Shown here: positions 8,117 to 16,043 of the stretch, piece by piece
How positions within the stretch are numbered: position 1 is the first letter of the stretch
Layout: each line of letters opens with the position of its first letter
Source of the DNA: Bariatricus massiliensis
GTDB lineage: Bacteria > Bacillota > Clostridia > Lachnospirales > Lachnospiraceae
Direction: 5' to 3'
NCBI RefSeq assembly: GCF_900086725.1
Contig: NZ_LT574837.1
Span: 221,702-285,701 of the forward strand
Length of the DNA: 64,000 bases
Translations under genes and position numbers: made by a program
The notes under the pieces: generated by a model
The model's database searches: none
What the model saw: the letters and a program-made list of their open reading frames with translations, nothing else
What the model was told of the DNA's origin: nothing

Positions 8117-8308
8117 CTAAAAGACAAACTTTGAAATATTGAGCGCAATATGTATCAAAATATACTGTCTTAAATCTTCATCTATTTGCCCGTCAACCTT
8201 ACTGTGCTTATCAATTAATGGTGCATACAGTAGAAATAGTTGCTCTAACGCCTCATGACTGCCGGAAACTGCCGCCTGAAGCATCTTTTCAAATTCCATG
8301 TGATTCAT
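8117..8308 (-). CDS. Small helix-turn-helix-type conjugative-element protein
   Basis: 63 residues. MNHMEFEKMLQAAVSGSHEALEQLFLLYAPLIDKHS followed by LRQYILIHIALNISKF resembles the short region-2-like proteins found beside sigma-like factors in Tn916-family elements. Its ATG overlaps the stop of the upstream sigma-like gene (ATGA-type overlap), so translation is probably coupled. Likely works together with 8305-8715 as a split sigma-type regulator; that is inference. Confidence 0.6.
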   Translation of the reverse strand: MNHMEFEKMLQAAVSGSHEALEQLFLLYAPLIDKHSKVDGQIDEDLRQYILIHIALNISKFVF

Positions 8309-8715
8309 AGTTTATCACCGTCCTTTGTCAATGCTATGCGCAGCTTCTTCAATGCCTGATAGCGCTGGTCGTAAACATGCTGCGGAGAACAGTTCAATAT
8401 CCGTGCAATTTCCTCCGGTTTTCTCTCTTCCACAAACAGCATTGTCAGTATCTCCTGCCGCTTTATCGGCAATTTTGCAAATGCCTCTGCCAACCGTTCC
8501 TCTTCAAAGTCAAAAGCGGATTTTGGATTCGCATAATATGCAGCTTTTTCAGAAACAGCTAAAGCGCTCTCTGGCAATTCCTCAATTGAAACTATATTTA
8601 CCTTGGGTTTTTCCCGTTCCAAATATTTGAGTCTGGCGCGGTAAACTGTTGTTTCCAGCCATGCTGTGAATCTGGCCCGTAGCTCGTCATGTTCAGACTT
8701 TTGCTGATGGTTCAT
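8305..8715 (-). CDS. Sigma-70 region 4-like regulator
   Basis: 136 residues, AAGGAGG six bases before ATG 8715. The C-terminal half has ERLAEAFAKLPIKRQEILTM, EERKPEEIARILNCSPQHVY and RYQALKKLRIAL, a clear sigma region 4 helix-turn-helix. The N-terminal half (RFTAWLETTVYRARLKYLER) is the short region typical of the sigma-like proteins of integrative conjugative elements. No region 2.4 promoter-melting segment is visible, so it probably works with the co-translated 8117-8308 protein to control element genes. Confidence 0.75.
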   Translation of the reverse strand: MNHQQKSEHDELRARFTAWLETTVYRARLKYLEREKPKVNIVSIEELPESALAVSEKAAYYANPKSAFDFEEERLAEAFAKLPIKRQEILTMLFVEERKPEEIARILNCSPQHVYDQRYQALKKLRIALTKDGDKL

Positions 8716-8737
8716 ATTTGTACCTCCTTACGGGGCA

Positions 8738-8850
8738 CACCACCAGGGCAAAAGTCAAGACACGCCGTAGTGGCGTGCCTTAATTTTCAACTTGTTACCT
8801 TTTTACAGTTGTCAATGGCTTAATCCATATGGGATCACCTCCTTATTTTC
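8738..8850 (-). promoter_or_regulatory. Structured leader with a start-stop mini-ORF before the sigma-like gene
   Basis: On the minus strand AAGGAGG stands nine bases before ATG GAT TAA, a two-codon frame with an excellent ribosome site. Some 60 bases later comes GGCACGCC ACTA CGGCGTGTC, a GC-rich hairpin, just before the sigma-like gene's own ribosome site. The layout resembles a translation-sensing leader; function is inferred. Confidence 0.35.
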
Positions 8851-8867
8851 AGATAACAAAAAACGAC

Positions 8868-8902
8868 CATACTACATTTTCATGTAGCATAGCCGTTCTA
8901 TA
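8868..8902 (-). terminator. Intrinsic terminator between the XRE regulator and the sigma-like operon
   Basis: Minus strand: ACGGCTATGCTACAT pairs with ATGTAGTATGGTCGT around a GAAA loop, followed by TTTTTT. It ends the XRE regulator transcript 8937-9281. Confidence 0.75.
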
Positions 8903-8936
8903 AAGCGTAAACTTTTTCTGTTTTGTTATATGCTCA

Positions 8937-9281
8937 TCATTCATCCGTATGACTGAACTTTTCAATGGTATTTAAAAATTCAGCCAGACCTTCGCAAGCG
9001 TATACACGCTGCTTTACCGGATACTTCTCGATGCGCTCTGCAATCTCTCGCAAATAGACCTTCTCAGGTTCTGTATAATACTCCCTGAGCAATTGATCTA
9101 CCGTTACAGAAAGAGCATTTGCAATACGTACAATCATATCCAGGCTTGGAATTCCTCTCGCATTTTCAATCTGGCCGATATGACTGTTACCACAGTCACA
9201 AAGCTCCGCCAAATCTTCCTGGCGCATTCCGCGCATTTGTCGGTACTTCCTAATATTCTTACCTAAAATAACATAGTCCAT
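8937..9281 (-). CDS. XRE-family transcriptional regulator
   Basis: 114 residues, AAGGAG nine bases upstream. A Cro/C1-type helix-turn-helix fills residues 5-62: LGKNIRKYRQMRGMRQEDLA, CDCGNSHIGQIENARGIPSL, MIVRIANALSVTVDQLL. The C-terminal tail (REIAERIEKYPVKQRVYACE) is short and helical with no peptidase domain. Monocistronic, with its own terminator. Probably controls the element's maintenance or excision genes; a TATAAA -10 lies 20 bases before the ribosome site. Confidence 0.85.
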   Translation of the reverse strand: MDYVILGKNIRKYRQMRGMRQEDLAELCDCGNSHIGQIENARGIPSLDMIVRIANALSVTVDQLLREYYTEPEKVYLREIAERIEKYPVKQRVYACEGLAEFLNTIEKFSHTDE

Positions 9282-9450
9282 GGTTCTACATTCTCCTTAC
9301 ATTTTTATTTTATACAATCTGGCAATGGAATTGAAGAACTCAACGTTCCAATACACGCACTATAAGTGGAATATAAACTTTTTCACATGGACTTTTCTAT
9401 TATTAAGTGTGTTAAATAACCATCATTATCCTATCGGATGCACTGTAGTT

Positions 9451-9813
9451 TTATGAAAACACATCCAGATTATCCAACATCTGTGCAATGTCTGCCTCCA
9501 GAGTATCTGTCCCATTTCCCTCTGAAAATGCGATTAATGATTCGTCCTGATGAACTGTTGCAAGTCTCTCCTCAACAATGCGCCGTATGATTTCTTCAAT
9601 TCCATCCCGATTATAGCCAGACGTCAGCTTGACCTCTATTTTACAATGTGTATCCTGCAAATCCGGGTTAGAATTAAGATAATCGTTAAGGGCTGCAACA
9701 ACAACTGCACTTTTTTTGTTTCCCAGCCTTTCAAGCAACTCTCCAGCCTTTACTTGTTCCTCTGAATCTGCGCCAAATTGAAGCGAAAAGCGATATTTTC
9801 CATCCTTTTTCAT
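9451..9813 (-). CDS. ParR-like DNA-binding partner of the actin-like ATPase
   Basis: 120 residues, GGAGG eight bases upstream, 18 bases after the ParM-like gene in the same operon. The N-terminal half (KYRFSLQFGADSEEQVKAGE, NKKSAVVVAALNDYL) reads as a ribbon-helix-helix; the C-terminal half is acidic and helical (IEEIIRRIVEER, ADIAQMLDNLDVF), the usual shape of ParR, whose tail binds ParM filaments. Family assigned mostly from size, fold pattern and position. Confidence 0.6.
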   Translation of the reverse strand: MKKDGKYRFSLQFGADSEEQVKAGELLERLGNKKSAVVVAALNDYLNSNPDLQDTHCKIEVKLTSGYNRDGIEEIIRRIVEERLATVHQDESLIAFSEGNGTDTLEADIAQMLDNLDVFS

Positions 9814-9831
9814 TATACATCCCTCCGTCCC

Positions 9832-10752
9832 TTATCCAAGCGGACGAAGTGAAAGCGTTTTCCTGCCCAGCATTTCATACCCCAGTGCGTTCGCATTCGG
9901 AGATTCAACAAAGTCTGCCTTTGCTACCAAAGGCGAGCTCATCAGGAAATGTTTTAAAAGAATACTTCCCCCGCCGATAAAAACTGCAGGATTGGAACGC
10001 AGATCCACTTGCAATTCTCTAAGCTGATTCAGAATATCCTGTGCATGTAACTTCGTTGCTTCACAAATTGTCTCTTTGACATCCTCCGGCAGAATGGTAT
10101 TCTCGGACTGGAGAACTGCACTAATATGCTCATCTTCGATACGCATATCATGAAGTGCACCAACTTTTCGTATGATTTCGTTGTTCATAGTAATAATGCC
10201 AGTTTCCAGACTTCGGCAAAACTGCAGATCTGGTTTTCCATTCTTCAAGAGCAGCACATCTGTGGTATAGCCGCCAATGTCAACGACAAACATACGAACA
10301 GTATGGACAACCAAACTACTCTGGGGAATAACAGCGGCATATGCCTGCGGGAACACCATGACACGGTCTATCTTAATACTGTATGGCTTATCACCATAAA
10401 CAAATTTGATAATTCCATCTCTTTTGAAATAACGAGCGAATTTATCTTTTAAAACCCCAAAATGCTCCGGCGGCAGACCAACAGCCAGCTGAATCTGCTC
10501 TACCGGCGTATATTGCCCTCTGTTCTCCAGTTCTTTGGCGATTGCGAATAATGTCAGGATGAAATAACGGTCATCCTGTGTTTTGTCTCTCATATAACTT
10601 AGGCGGCGTCCGCTCAGGGTCCAGTATTTTCCTCCATACTCCAGAATCTCATCCGTCATAGGCGGCTTAACCGTATGCTCTGAAAGCCCTGAAATAAAAG
10701 AGTGGTTTGTGGTCTTTATGGCGTAATTGCCATGGTCGATTGCGATTAACAT
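9832..10752 (-). CDS. ParM/StbA-type actin-like ATPase (segregation)
   Basis: 306 residues from ATG 10752 (AGGAGG seven bases upstream; the longer frame to 10791 has no site). The actin-fold motifs are present: phosphate 1 AIDHGNYAIKT at the N-terminus, phosphate 2 VVDIGGYTTDVLLL near residue 155, and adenosine motif FIGGGSILLK near 270. Plasmid ParM polymerises to push DNA copies apart; in integrative elements such pairs stabilise the excised circle. Preceded by the shared promoter motif at 10790-10818. Confidence 0.82.
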   Translation of the reverse strand: MLIAIDHGNYAIKTTNHSFISGLSEHTVKPPMTDEILEYGGKYWTLSGRRLSYMRDKTQDDRYFILTLFAIAKELENRGQYTPVEQIQLAVGLPPEHFGVLKDKFARYFKRDGIIKFVYGDKPYSIKIDRVMVFPQAYAAVIPQSSLVVHTVRMFVVDIGGYTTDVLLLKNGKPDLQFCRSLETGIITMNNEIIRKVGALHDMRIEDEHISAVLQSENTILPEDVKETICEATKLHAQDILNQLRELQVDLRSNPAVFIGGGSILLKHFLMSSPLVAKADFVESPNANALGYEMLGRKTLSLRPLG

Positions 10753-10789
10753 ATGTATACCTCCTGCAAAGTTTATTCTTATACTTATC

Positions 10790-10818
10790 ATTACACGATT
10801 TGCTATGCGTATTTACAA
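10790..10818 (-). promoter_or_regulatory. Promoter-like shared motif, copy 1 (before parM)
   Basis: Minus strand TTGTAA, 17 bases, TGTAAT. The whole block GTTGTAAAT ... AATCGTGTAAT is repeated before 29690 and 41884, including the non-canonical half AATCGTGTAAT. The extra conservation beyond -35/-10 spacing suggests a bound regulator as well as RNA polymerase. Confidence 0.55.
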
Positions 10819-10854
10819 CTTTTATACGCATTTGATTAAAAAAAGCACACGAAA

Positions 10855-10886
10855 AAGGGTGAAGCATTTTGCTCCACCCCAGTTCT
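10855..10886 (-). terminator. Intrinsic terminator at the end of the primase gene
   Basis: Minus strand GGGTGGAGC / GCTTCACCC around an AAAAT loop followed by TTTTT, overlapping the last bases after the primase stop. It stands between the replication operon and parM. Confidence 0.75.
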
Positions 10887-11944
10887 TAACGTTTCTTTTG
10901 AAAACAATATTCCCAGATGTAGTCATCCAGCCCTTTATAGCGTGGATCCCACAGGTAAGTACCAAACCGGAATCCCATAATATCAAGAAGGCTGAGAAGA
11001 TTGTTATAACCGTTTTGCACATGGCTGTTCGTTGCAAAATCCATATCAAAAGCGGTCTTAATCTCTACTACCCCTTCTGCACGCAAATCACTGAGCGTCC
11101 TCTCCAGCTGCGTCAGGGAATTAACACCAGGAACCGCCAGCACCGTCAAACCAGTCAGTGCATGTATGATATCGGCCTTCATTGGTCCCTCTGTCAGTAC
11201 CAACATAGATCTAACCGGGCCTGCAAGATGCGTCCATCCTTCGGCAGGGCAACCATCCGGCCGCTCTGTACTGGATACCCAGCGAAATTTTCTCTTTTTT
11301 ACTTTATCTCTGCGTATCTGGAGTCCCTGAATCCTTCCTAACCGGTCTCTCATTGGGATTAAGATACCGCGTTCTTCATGGATGAAAGTCCATGTGCTAT
11401 TTTCATTCCTATAAAAACCAGGAACCCCAGCTAAGTACATCCCTTCAGACTGAAGTTTGCTGGCAATCGCTGTCATACCGACCACAGGTGTTGTCCTGTA
11501 TTCAAGCCGGAGGATGTCATCTTCTGACAGCCCTCTGCCAAGCAAATTTTCTTTATGATCTGCTGCCAGTGCCAGTTTGCTAAGAAGCGCACTGTATGTG
11601 GCGTGACGGGTATCAACATCCGTTATTGGACATTCCGGTTTTGCCTGCGGCTGTATCCTCTTTTTAGGTTTTGGCCGGTTATCAGGCATTCCCAGTTTCT
11701 CCACCAAAGCCTTTCGCACTTTGTCACGCGGAATCCCGGTATATAAGGAATATAAATCAAATATACCACCAGATATTCCGCACCGCGGGCAGCGATACAC
11801 TTCTTTTTTCAAATTGATGTTCAAGTGTTTTTTTCGAGGATTTTCATCGCAACAAGGACACTGAACATAATAGGAACTTTTTCCAGACGGCGGCATCGGT
11901 ATTCCAAGCAGTGAGATTACATCCCACATATGATATATCTCCAT
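10886..11944 (-). CDS. CHC2 zinc-finger / Toprim DNA primase-like protein
   Basis: 352 residues from ATG 11944 (AGGAGG four bases upstream). A DnaG-type CHC2 zinc finger is visible near residues 28-50 (CPCCDENPRKKHLNINLKK, then YRCPRCGISGG), followed by a basic linker, a catalytic region with ERGILIPMRDRLGRIQGLQ, and a Toprim segment: LVLTEGPMKADII, LAVPGVNSL and TAFDMDFATN. It is shorter than chromosomal DnaG and lacks the DnaB-binding domain, as is usual for plasmid and element primases. Probably primes replication of the excised or transferred element. Confidence 0.82.
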   Translation of the reverse strand: MEIYHMWDVISLLGIPMPPSGKSSYYVQCPCCDENPRKKHLNINLKKEVYRCPRCGISGGIFDLYSLYTGIPRDKVRKALVEKLGMPDNRPKPKKRIQPQAKPECPITDVDTRHATYSALLSKLALAADHKENLLGRGLSEDDILRLEYRTTPVVGMTAIASKLQSEGMYLAGVPGFYRNENSTWTFIHEERGILIPMRDRLGRIQGLQIRRDKVKKRKFRWVSSTERPDGCPAEGWTHLAGPVRSMLVLTEGPMKADIIHALTGLTVLAVPGVNSLTQLERTLSDLRAEGVVEIKTAFDMDFATNSHVQNGYNNLLSLLDIMGFRFGTYLWDPRYKGLDDYIWEYCFQKKR

Positions 11945-12000
11945 ACTGCCTCCTTTCTGGGGGACGACCAAAAAAGCCGTCCCCCTTATTTTTAAACCCG

Positions 12001-12759
12001 TTACGCCGTCGCCTGTTGCATTGCATACTCACAAATCATCCGGGCAGCTTCTTTAATTTCCTCACCACCGGTGAATTTCGTTGCCACCCACTTGATTGCG
12101 CCAGGATCCAACGCTAATACCTCTCCAAGCGTTTTTCCATTGAATTTTGAGATTGGGCAAGGCACACTCATTGCCTGCGCCATCTTTTCTTCCGGAGTCA
12201 GCTCCTTTTGCACCGATTCGTTTACAGTATACTCCTCTTGCGCCGGTTCCAATTTTTGTTCTGATGTTTCTTGTTTCTTTGCAGCTTCTGTTTGAGGCTG
12301 AGCAGCAGTGATTCCCAACTCATCCACTGCAGCAGACTCAAAATCTTCACCTGCCATAGAAAACTGAAGACCAAAACCTGCGTTTCTAAGAGCAATTCCG
12401 ACAGCAGCTGTCTGTGCCCATTCCCGTGGGGAAACAGAAGGTTTCTCCTCACAGTATCCTCTGGAGGCCGTTGCCTCTGCCAGATAGCAGTCAGCAGCAT
12501 CCTTATAGTTCGGATACACGCGAGCTGTTGCTACGAAACAATCCTTTGCAGAATTCACCTGTACAGCAATTCGTCCTTCCGGATATTTCAAGCGAAACCA
12601 CGCCATCTGTATCATTACCGGAAGGCGCTTACGCACCTCTCCAGTTCCCAAATCCGTATAATCCACAGCAAACGGCGTCGGATCAAATCCATCCACCTTA
12701 TGTATGGTTTCGATTTTGGCGAGCATTGCCGCCTTCTCATTCGAGTTATTCTGACTCAT
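12001..12759 (-). CDS. Putative single-strand annealing/recombination protein with ExoX-like C-terminal domain
   Basis: 252 residues from ATG 12759 (AAGGAGG eight bases upstream; ATG 12765 is too close). The N-terminal 140 residues (TGEVRKRLPVMIQMAWFRLK, CFVATARVYPNYKDAADCYL, EWAQTAAVGIALRNAGFG) form a compact domain with no firm family match by eye. After a Gln/Glu-rich linker, the last 50 residues (FNGKTLGEVLALDPGAIKWV) match the small domain found at the end of exodeoxyribonuclease X-like proteins. It lies in the same operon as a YqaJ exonuclease, which usually pairs with an annealing protein, so that role is inferred from context. Confidence 0.5.
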   Translation of the reverse strand: MSQNNSNEKAAMLAKIETIHKVDGFDPTPFAVDYTDLGTGEVRKRLPVMIQMAWFRLKYPEGRIAVQVNSAKDCFVATARVYPNYKDAADCYLAEATASRGYCEEKPSVSPREWAQTAAVGIALRNAGFGLQFSMAGEDFESAAVDELGITAAQPQTEAAKKQETSEQKLEPAQEEYTVNESVQKELTPEEKMAQAMSVPCPISKFNGKTLGEVLALDPGAIKWVATKFTGGEEIKEAARMICEYAMQQATA

Positions 12760-12772
12760 AATCATAGCCTCC

Positions 12773-13216
12773 TTATAAATTGATATATGTGTTCCGATAC
12801 TGCATCCAAACTGGCAAAATCGTATGAACATATTGACTGATACTTGTTTTGTACTGCTCCTGTGTCCCTGCCTTAAAACTGGAAAACCGCTTTCTGCCCT
12901 CCTGCACAACATGCTCAAAAGAGTTAAGTGCTGTTTCACGACGTTTCTGACCCTCTGCATCGGCTTTCAATCCGAATCGTCTTTCAGTTAAGGTGAAACG
13001 TACATACGCATCTACCATTTGAAAGTGATAGCCCATGACCTTTGTATCCATAGTAATTGGTGCGGACTTACAAAACGATTGAAATGTCTCCAAGACACAA
13101 ATGCGGTAATTCAACTCCTGCATAATCAACAGGTCTTCCGGCGGAAGACTATTCTCAGCAATCTGTGACCTGATAGTATTCTGTTTCTCAAGATATTGAT
13201 CTAAAATTGTAGCCAT
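12773..13216 (-). CDS. Hypothetical element protein
   Basis: 147 residues from ATG 13216 (AAAGGAG five bases upstream). Mostly helical by composition: ATILDQYLEKQNTIRSQIAE, MQELNYRICVLETFQSFC, and a basic C-terminal half (RKRFSSFKAGTQEQYKTSIS). No family recognised. Its position, 15 bases after the helicase and just before the putative annealing protein, links it to replication or recombination. Confidence 0.6.
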   Translation of the reverse strand: MATILDQYLEKQNTIRSQIAENSLPPEDLLIMQELNYRICVLETFQSFCKSAPITMDTKVMGYHFQMVDAYVRFTLTERRFGLKADAEGQKRRETALNSFEHVVQEGRKRFSSFKAGTQEQYKTSISQYVHTILPVWMQYRNTYINL

Positions 13217-13230
13217 AGCTGCTCCTTTCT

Positions 13231-15402
13231 TCAAGTAAGCTCCTGCAACCGCTTAGCGAGGCAGGTGCCGCGTTTTTCTGTGTCAGTTTTTCTAATGGAA
13301 ATGCAGAGTGCCTTTTTCTCCCCAACAATAGCCACACGCTCTTTTCCACGTGTAATTGCCGTATAAACGAGCGGCCTTGTCAGCATGATGGAGTGTGCGC
13401 ACTGAAGGTTGATGATAACAGACTGGTATTCTGATCCCTGTGATTTATGGATGGTAGAGGCATAACCTAAATTCAGCATTTCCAGTTCACTGGAATCATA
13501 CTCTTTTACACGCCCATCACCAAAGTCCACATGAACCGTAGTTTCATCACCGGTACGGATAATTTTTCTGATATACCCAATATCTCCGTTGTTGACATCA
13601 TCATGGTTTTTGATCTGCATGACTTTGTCCCCGCACCGGAATTTTCGGTTTCCAAAAACAACTTCCGCTTTCTGCGCATCTGGCGGATTTACCTTCTCAC
13701 GCAGCCGTTCATTTAACGCATTGACTCCGGTTTCCGTCTTTTGTCGGTATGGCGTAAGCAAAGCCACATTATCAACACCGTACTTTTCAGTTTCCTGCAG
13801 ATATAGATCTACAATGAGTTCGGCAGAATCAGCGAGCCTGGGAGAATTGATAAACCGAAAATCGCTCCCATACTCCAGACCCACATTCCCATGGCGTATC
13901 AGCTTGGCGTTTGCCGCTATACGGCTTCCCGCATTCTGACGGAACACCTTGTCCAATCGCACGACCGGGATGCACCCGCTGGCAATCATCTCGCTGAGCA
14001 CTGCGCCAGGCCCTACCGAGGGCAGTTGGTCCGCATCTCCAATCAGCACCATCTGGGCACCATATTTCGCTGCTTTAAACAGGTATTCAGCTAAATAAAT
14101 ATCCAGCATGGAAACCTCATCTACCACAATCAAATCTGCAGTAAGTGCGTCAGGGGCATCGTAGTCTCCATCCTCATCTGCCATCAGGCCGAGAGCCTTA
14201 TGGACGGTTGAAGCCACAACACCAGTTGCCTGCTCCATTCTCCTTGCTGCTCTTCCAGTAGGAGCACAGCAACAGATTTCATTTTTCGGATTACTTTTCT
14301 GGTAAATATCCAAAATTGCTCTCTGTATCAATGTCTTTCCGGTTCCGGGTCCTCCGGTGATAATGCAAAGCCCCTGTGTCAATGCTATTTTTACTGCTTC
14401 ACGCTGCTCTGGTGCAAACTTCATTTTCAGCTTTTGCTCTTCCGCATCTATGGCAGCATCCAGATCTCCGTAATTGTGCATTTTCCAGTGCTTCATCTGT
14501 TGATGAATGGCATAGGCAAGCTGTTCTTCCACATATGCGGTTTTTGCCCTGTACACTTTGCCCTGATAAGACACCAACTGTCCGCTGAAAACCAGTCTGG
14601 CGGCACGGTTCGCCACCATATCTGCCGTCAGTGCAGGCGTATCCAGAGTTTTTAGACAGTTTTTTACAAATTCATGTTTCTCCTGGCACAGATGCCCTTT
14701 ACCTTCCGCCTCTGACAGCGTATACAGGATTCCTTCATCCACGCGTTCTGTTGAAAGATGGTCAAACCCCATGCTCAGAGCAATATGGTCTGCCGTCTTA
14801 AAACCGATCCCGGCCATATCGCAGAGTTGGTAAGGATGTTTTTTGACAATATCCATCGTCTTATCCCCATACTCTTTATACAGGCGCACCGCTCGATTGG
14901 GCGTAATGCCGTGCGGTGACAAAAACGCCACCACATCCCGTGCACCACGATTGACCAGATAAGAATCACAAATTTTTTTCAGTTTTATCTCACTGATACC
15001 TGGTATGGCAAGGAGCTTTTCCGGCTCTTTATCCAACACCTCCAGAGACTGTTGACCGAAAACTTCGTAAATTTTCTCCGCTATCTTGGAACCGATCCCT
15101 TTAATCTGCCCGGAAGAAAGGTATGCAATAATGCCTTCCTTCGTCGGTACTATCACTTCGTTATAGCTCTCTACTTCAAATTGAAGGCCAAATTTGGAAT
15201 TTTTACTCCAATGTCCACGCATGTCGTAACGCAGGCTGCTCGAAACAGGCAGGCAATATCCTACTGCTTTCACTTGCGTAATCAGATTACCTGTGCTATC
15301 TTTAATCGTTTCGCATGGGTGGTAGAGCGCAATCATATAACCACTATCATCAACAGTCGCAATGCTTGGCGGATATATGAGTTTTTCAAATTCACATAAC
15401 AA
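13231..15402 (-). CDS. RecD2-like ATP-dependent DNA helicase
   Basis: 723 residues from a TTG start at 15402 (AAAGGAG eight bases upstream). An N-terminal OB-like region is followed by helix-hairpin-helix repeats (LLAIPGISEIKLKKI; CDMAGIGFKTADHIALSMGF) and the SF1B core: Walker A ITGGPGTGKT near 350, Walker B LIVVDEVSML near 425, IGDADQLPSVGPG, and the C-terminal GYASTIHKSQGSEYQ and YTAITRGKERV. This is the RecD2/TraA-like architecture without RecBC. Probably unwinds DNA during element replication or recombination. It follows a terminator at 15437-15478, so its expression needs read-through. Confidence 0.88.
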   Translation of the reverse strand: MLCEFEKLIYPPSIATVDDSGYMIALYHPCETIKDSTGNLITQVKAVGYCLPVSSSLRYDMRGHWSKNSKFGLQFEVESYNEVIVPTKEGIIAYLSSGQIKGIGSKIAEKIYEVFGQQSLEVLDKEPEKLLAIPGISEIKLKKICDSYLVNRGARDVVAFLSPHGITPNRAVRLYKEYGDKTMDIVKKHPYQLCDMAGIGFKTADHIALSMGFDHLSTERVDEGILYTLSEAEGKGHLCQEKHEFVKNCLKTLDTPALTADMVANRAARLVFSGQLVSYQGKVYRAKTAYVEEQLAYAIHQQMKHWKMHNYGDLDAAIDAEEQKLKMKFAPEQREAVKIALTQGLCIITGGPGTGKTLIQRAILDIYQKSNPKNEICCCAPTGRAARRMEQATGVVASTVHKALGLMADEDGDYDAPDALTADLIVVDEVSMLDIYLAEYLFKAAKYGAQMVLIGDADQLPSVGPGAVLSEMIASGCIPVVRLDKVFRQNAGSRIAANAKLIRHGNVGLEYGSDFRFINSPRLADSAELIVDLYLQETEKYGVDNVALLTPYRQKTETGVNALNERLREKVNPPDAQKAEVVFGNRKFRCGDKVMQIKNHDDVNNGDIGYIRKIIRTGDETTVHVDFGDGRVKEYDSSELEMLNLGYASTIHKSQGSEYQSVIINLQCAHSIMLTRPLVYTAITRGKERVAIVGEKKALCISIRKTDTEKRGTCLAKRLQELT

Positions 15403-15436
15403 AATTTTTACTCCTTTCTGAGTCGTGTTTTAAATA

Positions 15437-15478
15437 CAAAAAACTCCCGAATCGTATTCAAAAATTCAATGGGAGTTT
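15437..15478 (-). terminator. Intrinsic terminator inside the recombination operon
   Basis: Minus strand AAAACTCCCATTGAA pairs with the complementary segment ending CGGGAGTTTTTT. It lies between 15509-16030 and the helicase gene, both on the same strand with no promoter between, so it either splits the operon or is overridden. Confidence 0.75.
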
Positions 15479-15508
15479 TTTATATAGCTGCAGTCAGTTG
15501 TTTTTTCA

Positions 15509-16030
15509 TCAGAATATCCCCGCCTTTTCAAGATATGCCATGGGAGAAGAACAACCCATCAGAACATTTTCTCGATCAAGATGGACGCTGTGTTTATCAT
15601 AGCCCTGCTTTGTCAAATTTTTCTGCACTTCCAGATATATGCTTTCCTCAAAGGTCATCATAGGCATCTTGAGGTATGCCGCATGAGCAATTTCCCCACT
15701 CATCCCACTGCTGATCCGATTCCCGCATATAAGCAAAACATCACTTTCTTCCAACAGCTCCAATCCAAATTGAAGGGCGATGGATCTGTCCGCCGGCACT
15801 TTGTCGCATAAAAGCATCGGAAGATACGCATGAGGCGCACTTGCATTCATACCCATTTTTTTCATGGCATAATACATATATGCTCTTGCTATTTTTATAT
15901 TTTCTACCATCTCCTCATCCGTAACTGCGCTAAGAGGCGAGCAGATATACGCCCGTTTTTTACACCTGTCGTTTTTCAGAAACTGATAAAGCAATTCCTG
16001 TTCCCAATAATCATGATAAATATTTTCCAT
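15509..16030 (-). CDS. Nucleoside 2-deoxyribosyltransferase-like fold protein (DUF4406/DUF7768 type)
   Basis: 173 residues, AAGGAG seven bases upstream. RAYICSPLSA near residue 27, then NIKIARAYMYYAMKKMG, ASAPHAYLP, LQFGLELLEESDVLLICGNR and SSGMSGEIAHAAYLKMP. This is the Rossmann-like fold of the deoxyribosyltransferase/YspA group: an ICSPL first loop, a middle aspartate-rich strand and a SxGMxxE third motif. Such proteins are common on phages and elements and are thought to act on nucleotides or nucleotide derivatives; the substrate is unknown. Confidence 0.7.
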   Translation of the reverse strand: MENIYHDYWEQELLYQFLKNDRCKKRAYICSPLSAVTDEEMVENIKIARAYMYYAMKKMGMNASAPHAYLPMLLCDKVPADRSIALQFGLELLEESDVLLICGNRISSGMSGEIAHAAYLKMPMMTFEESIYLEVQKNLTKQGYDKHSVHLDRENVLMGCSSPMAYLEKAGIF

Positions 16031-16043
16031 TATAGTCTCCTTC

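Noticed and set aside
7841..8120. Overlapping plus-strand open frames of 72-87 codons
   Set aside because: No ribosome site, no codon pattern like neighbours and they end inside a terminator hairpin.
12271..12783. Plus-strand open frames opposite the putative annealing protein
   Set aside because: Antisense shadows of 12001-12759; composition is rich in Ser/Arg/His as expected for such shadows.
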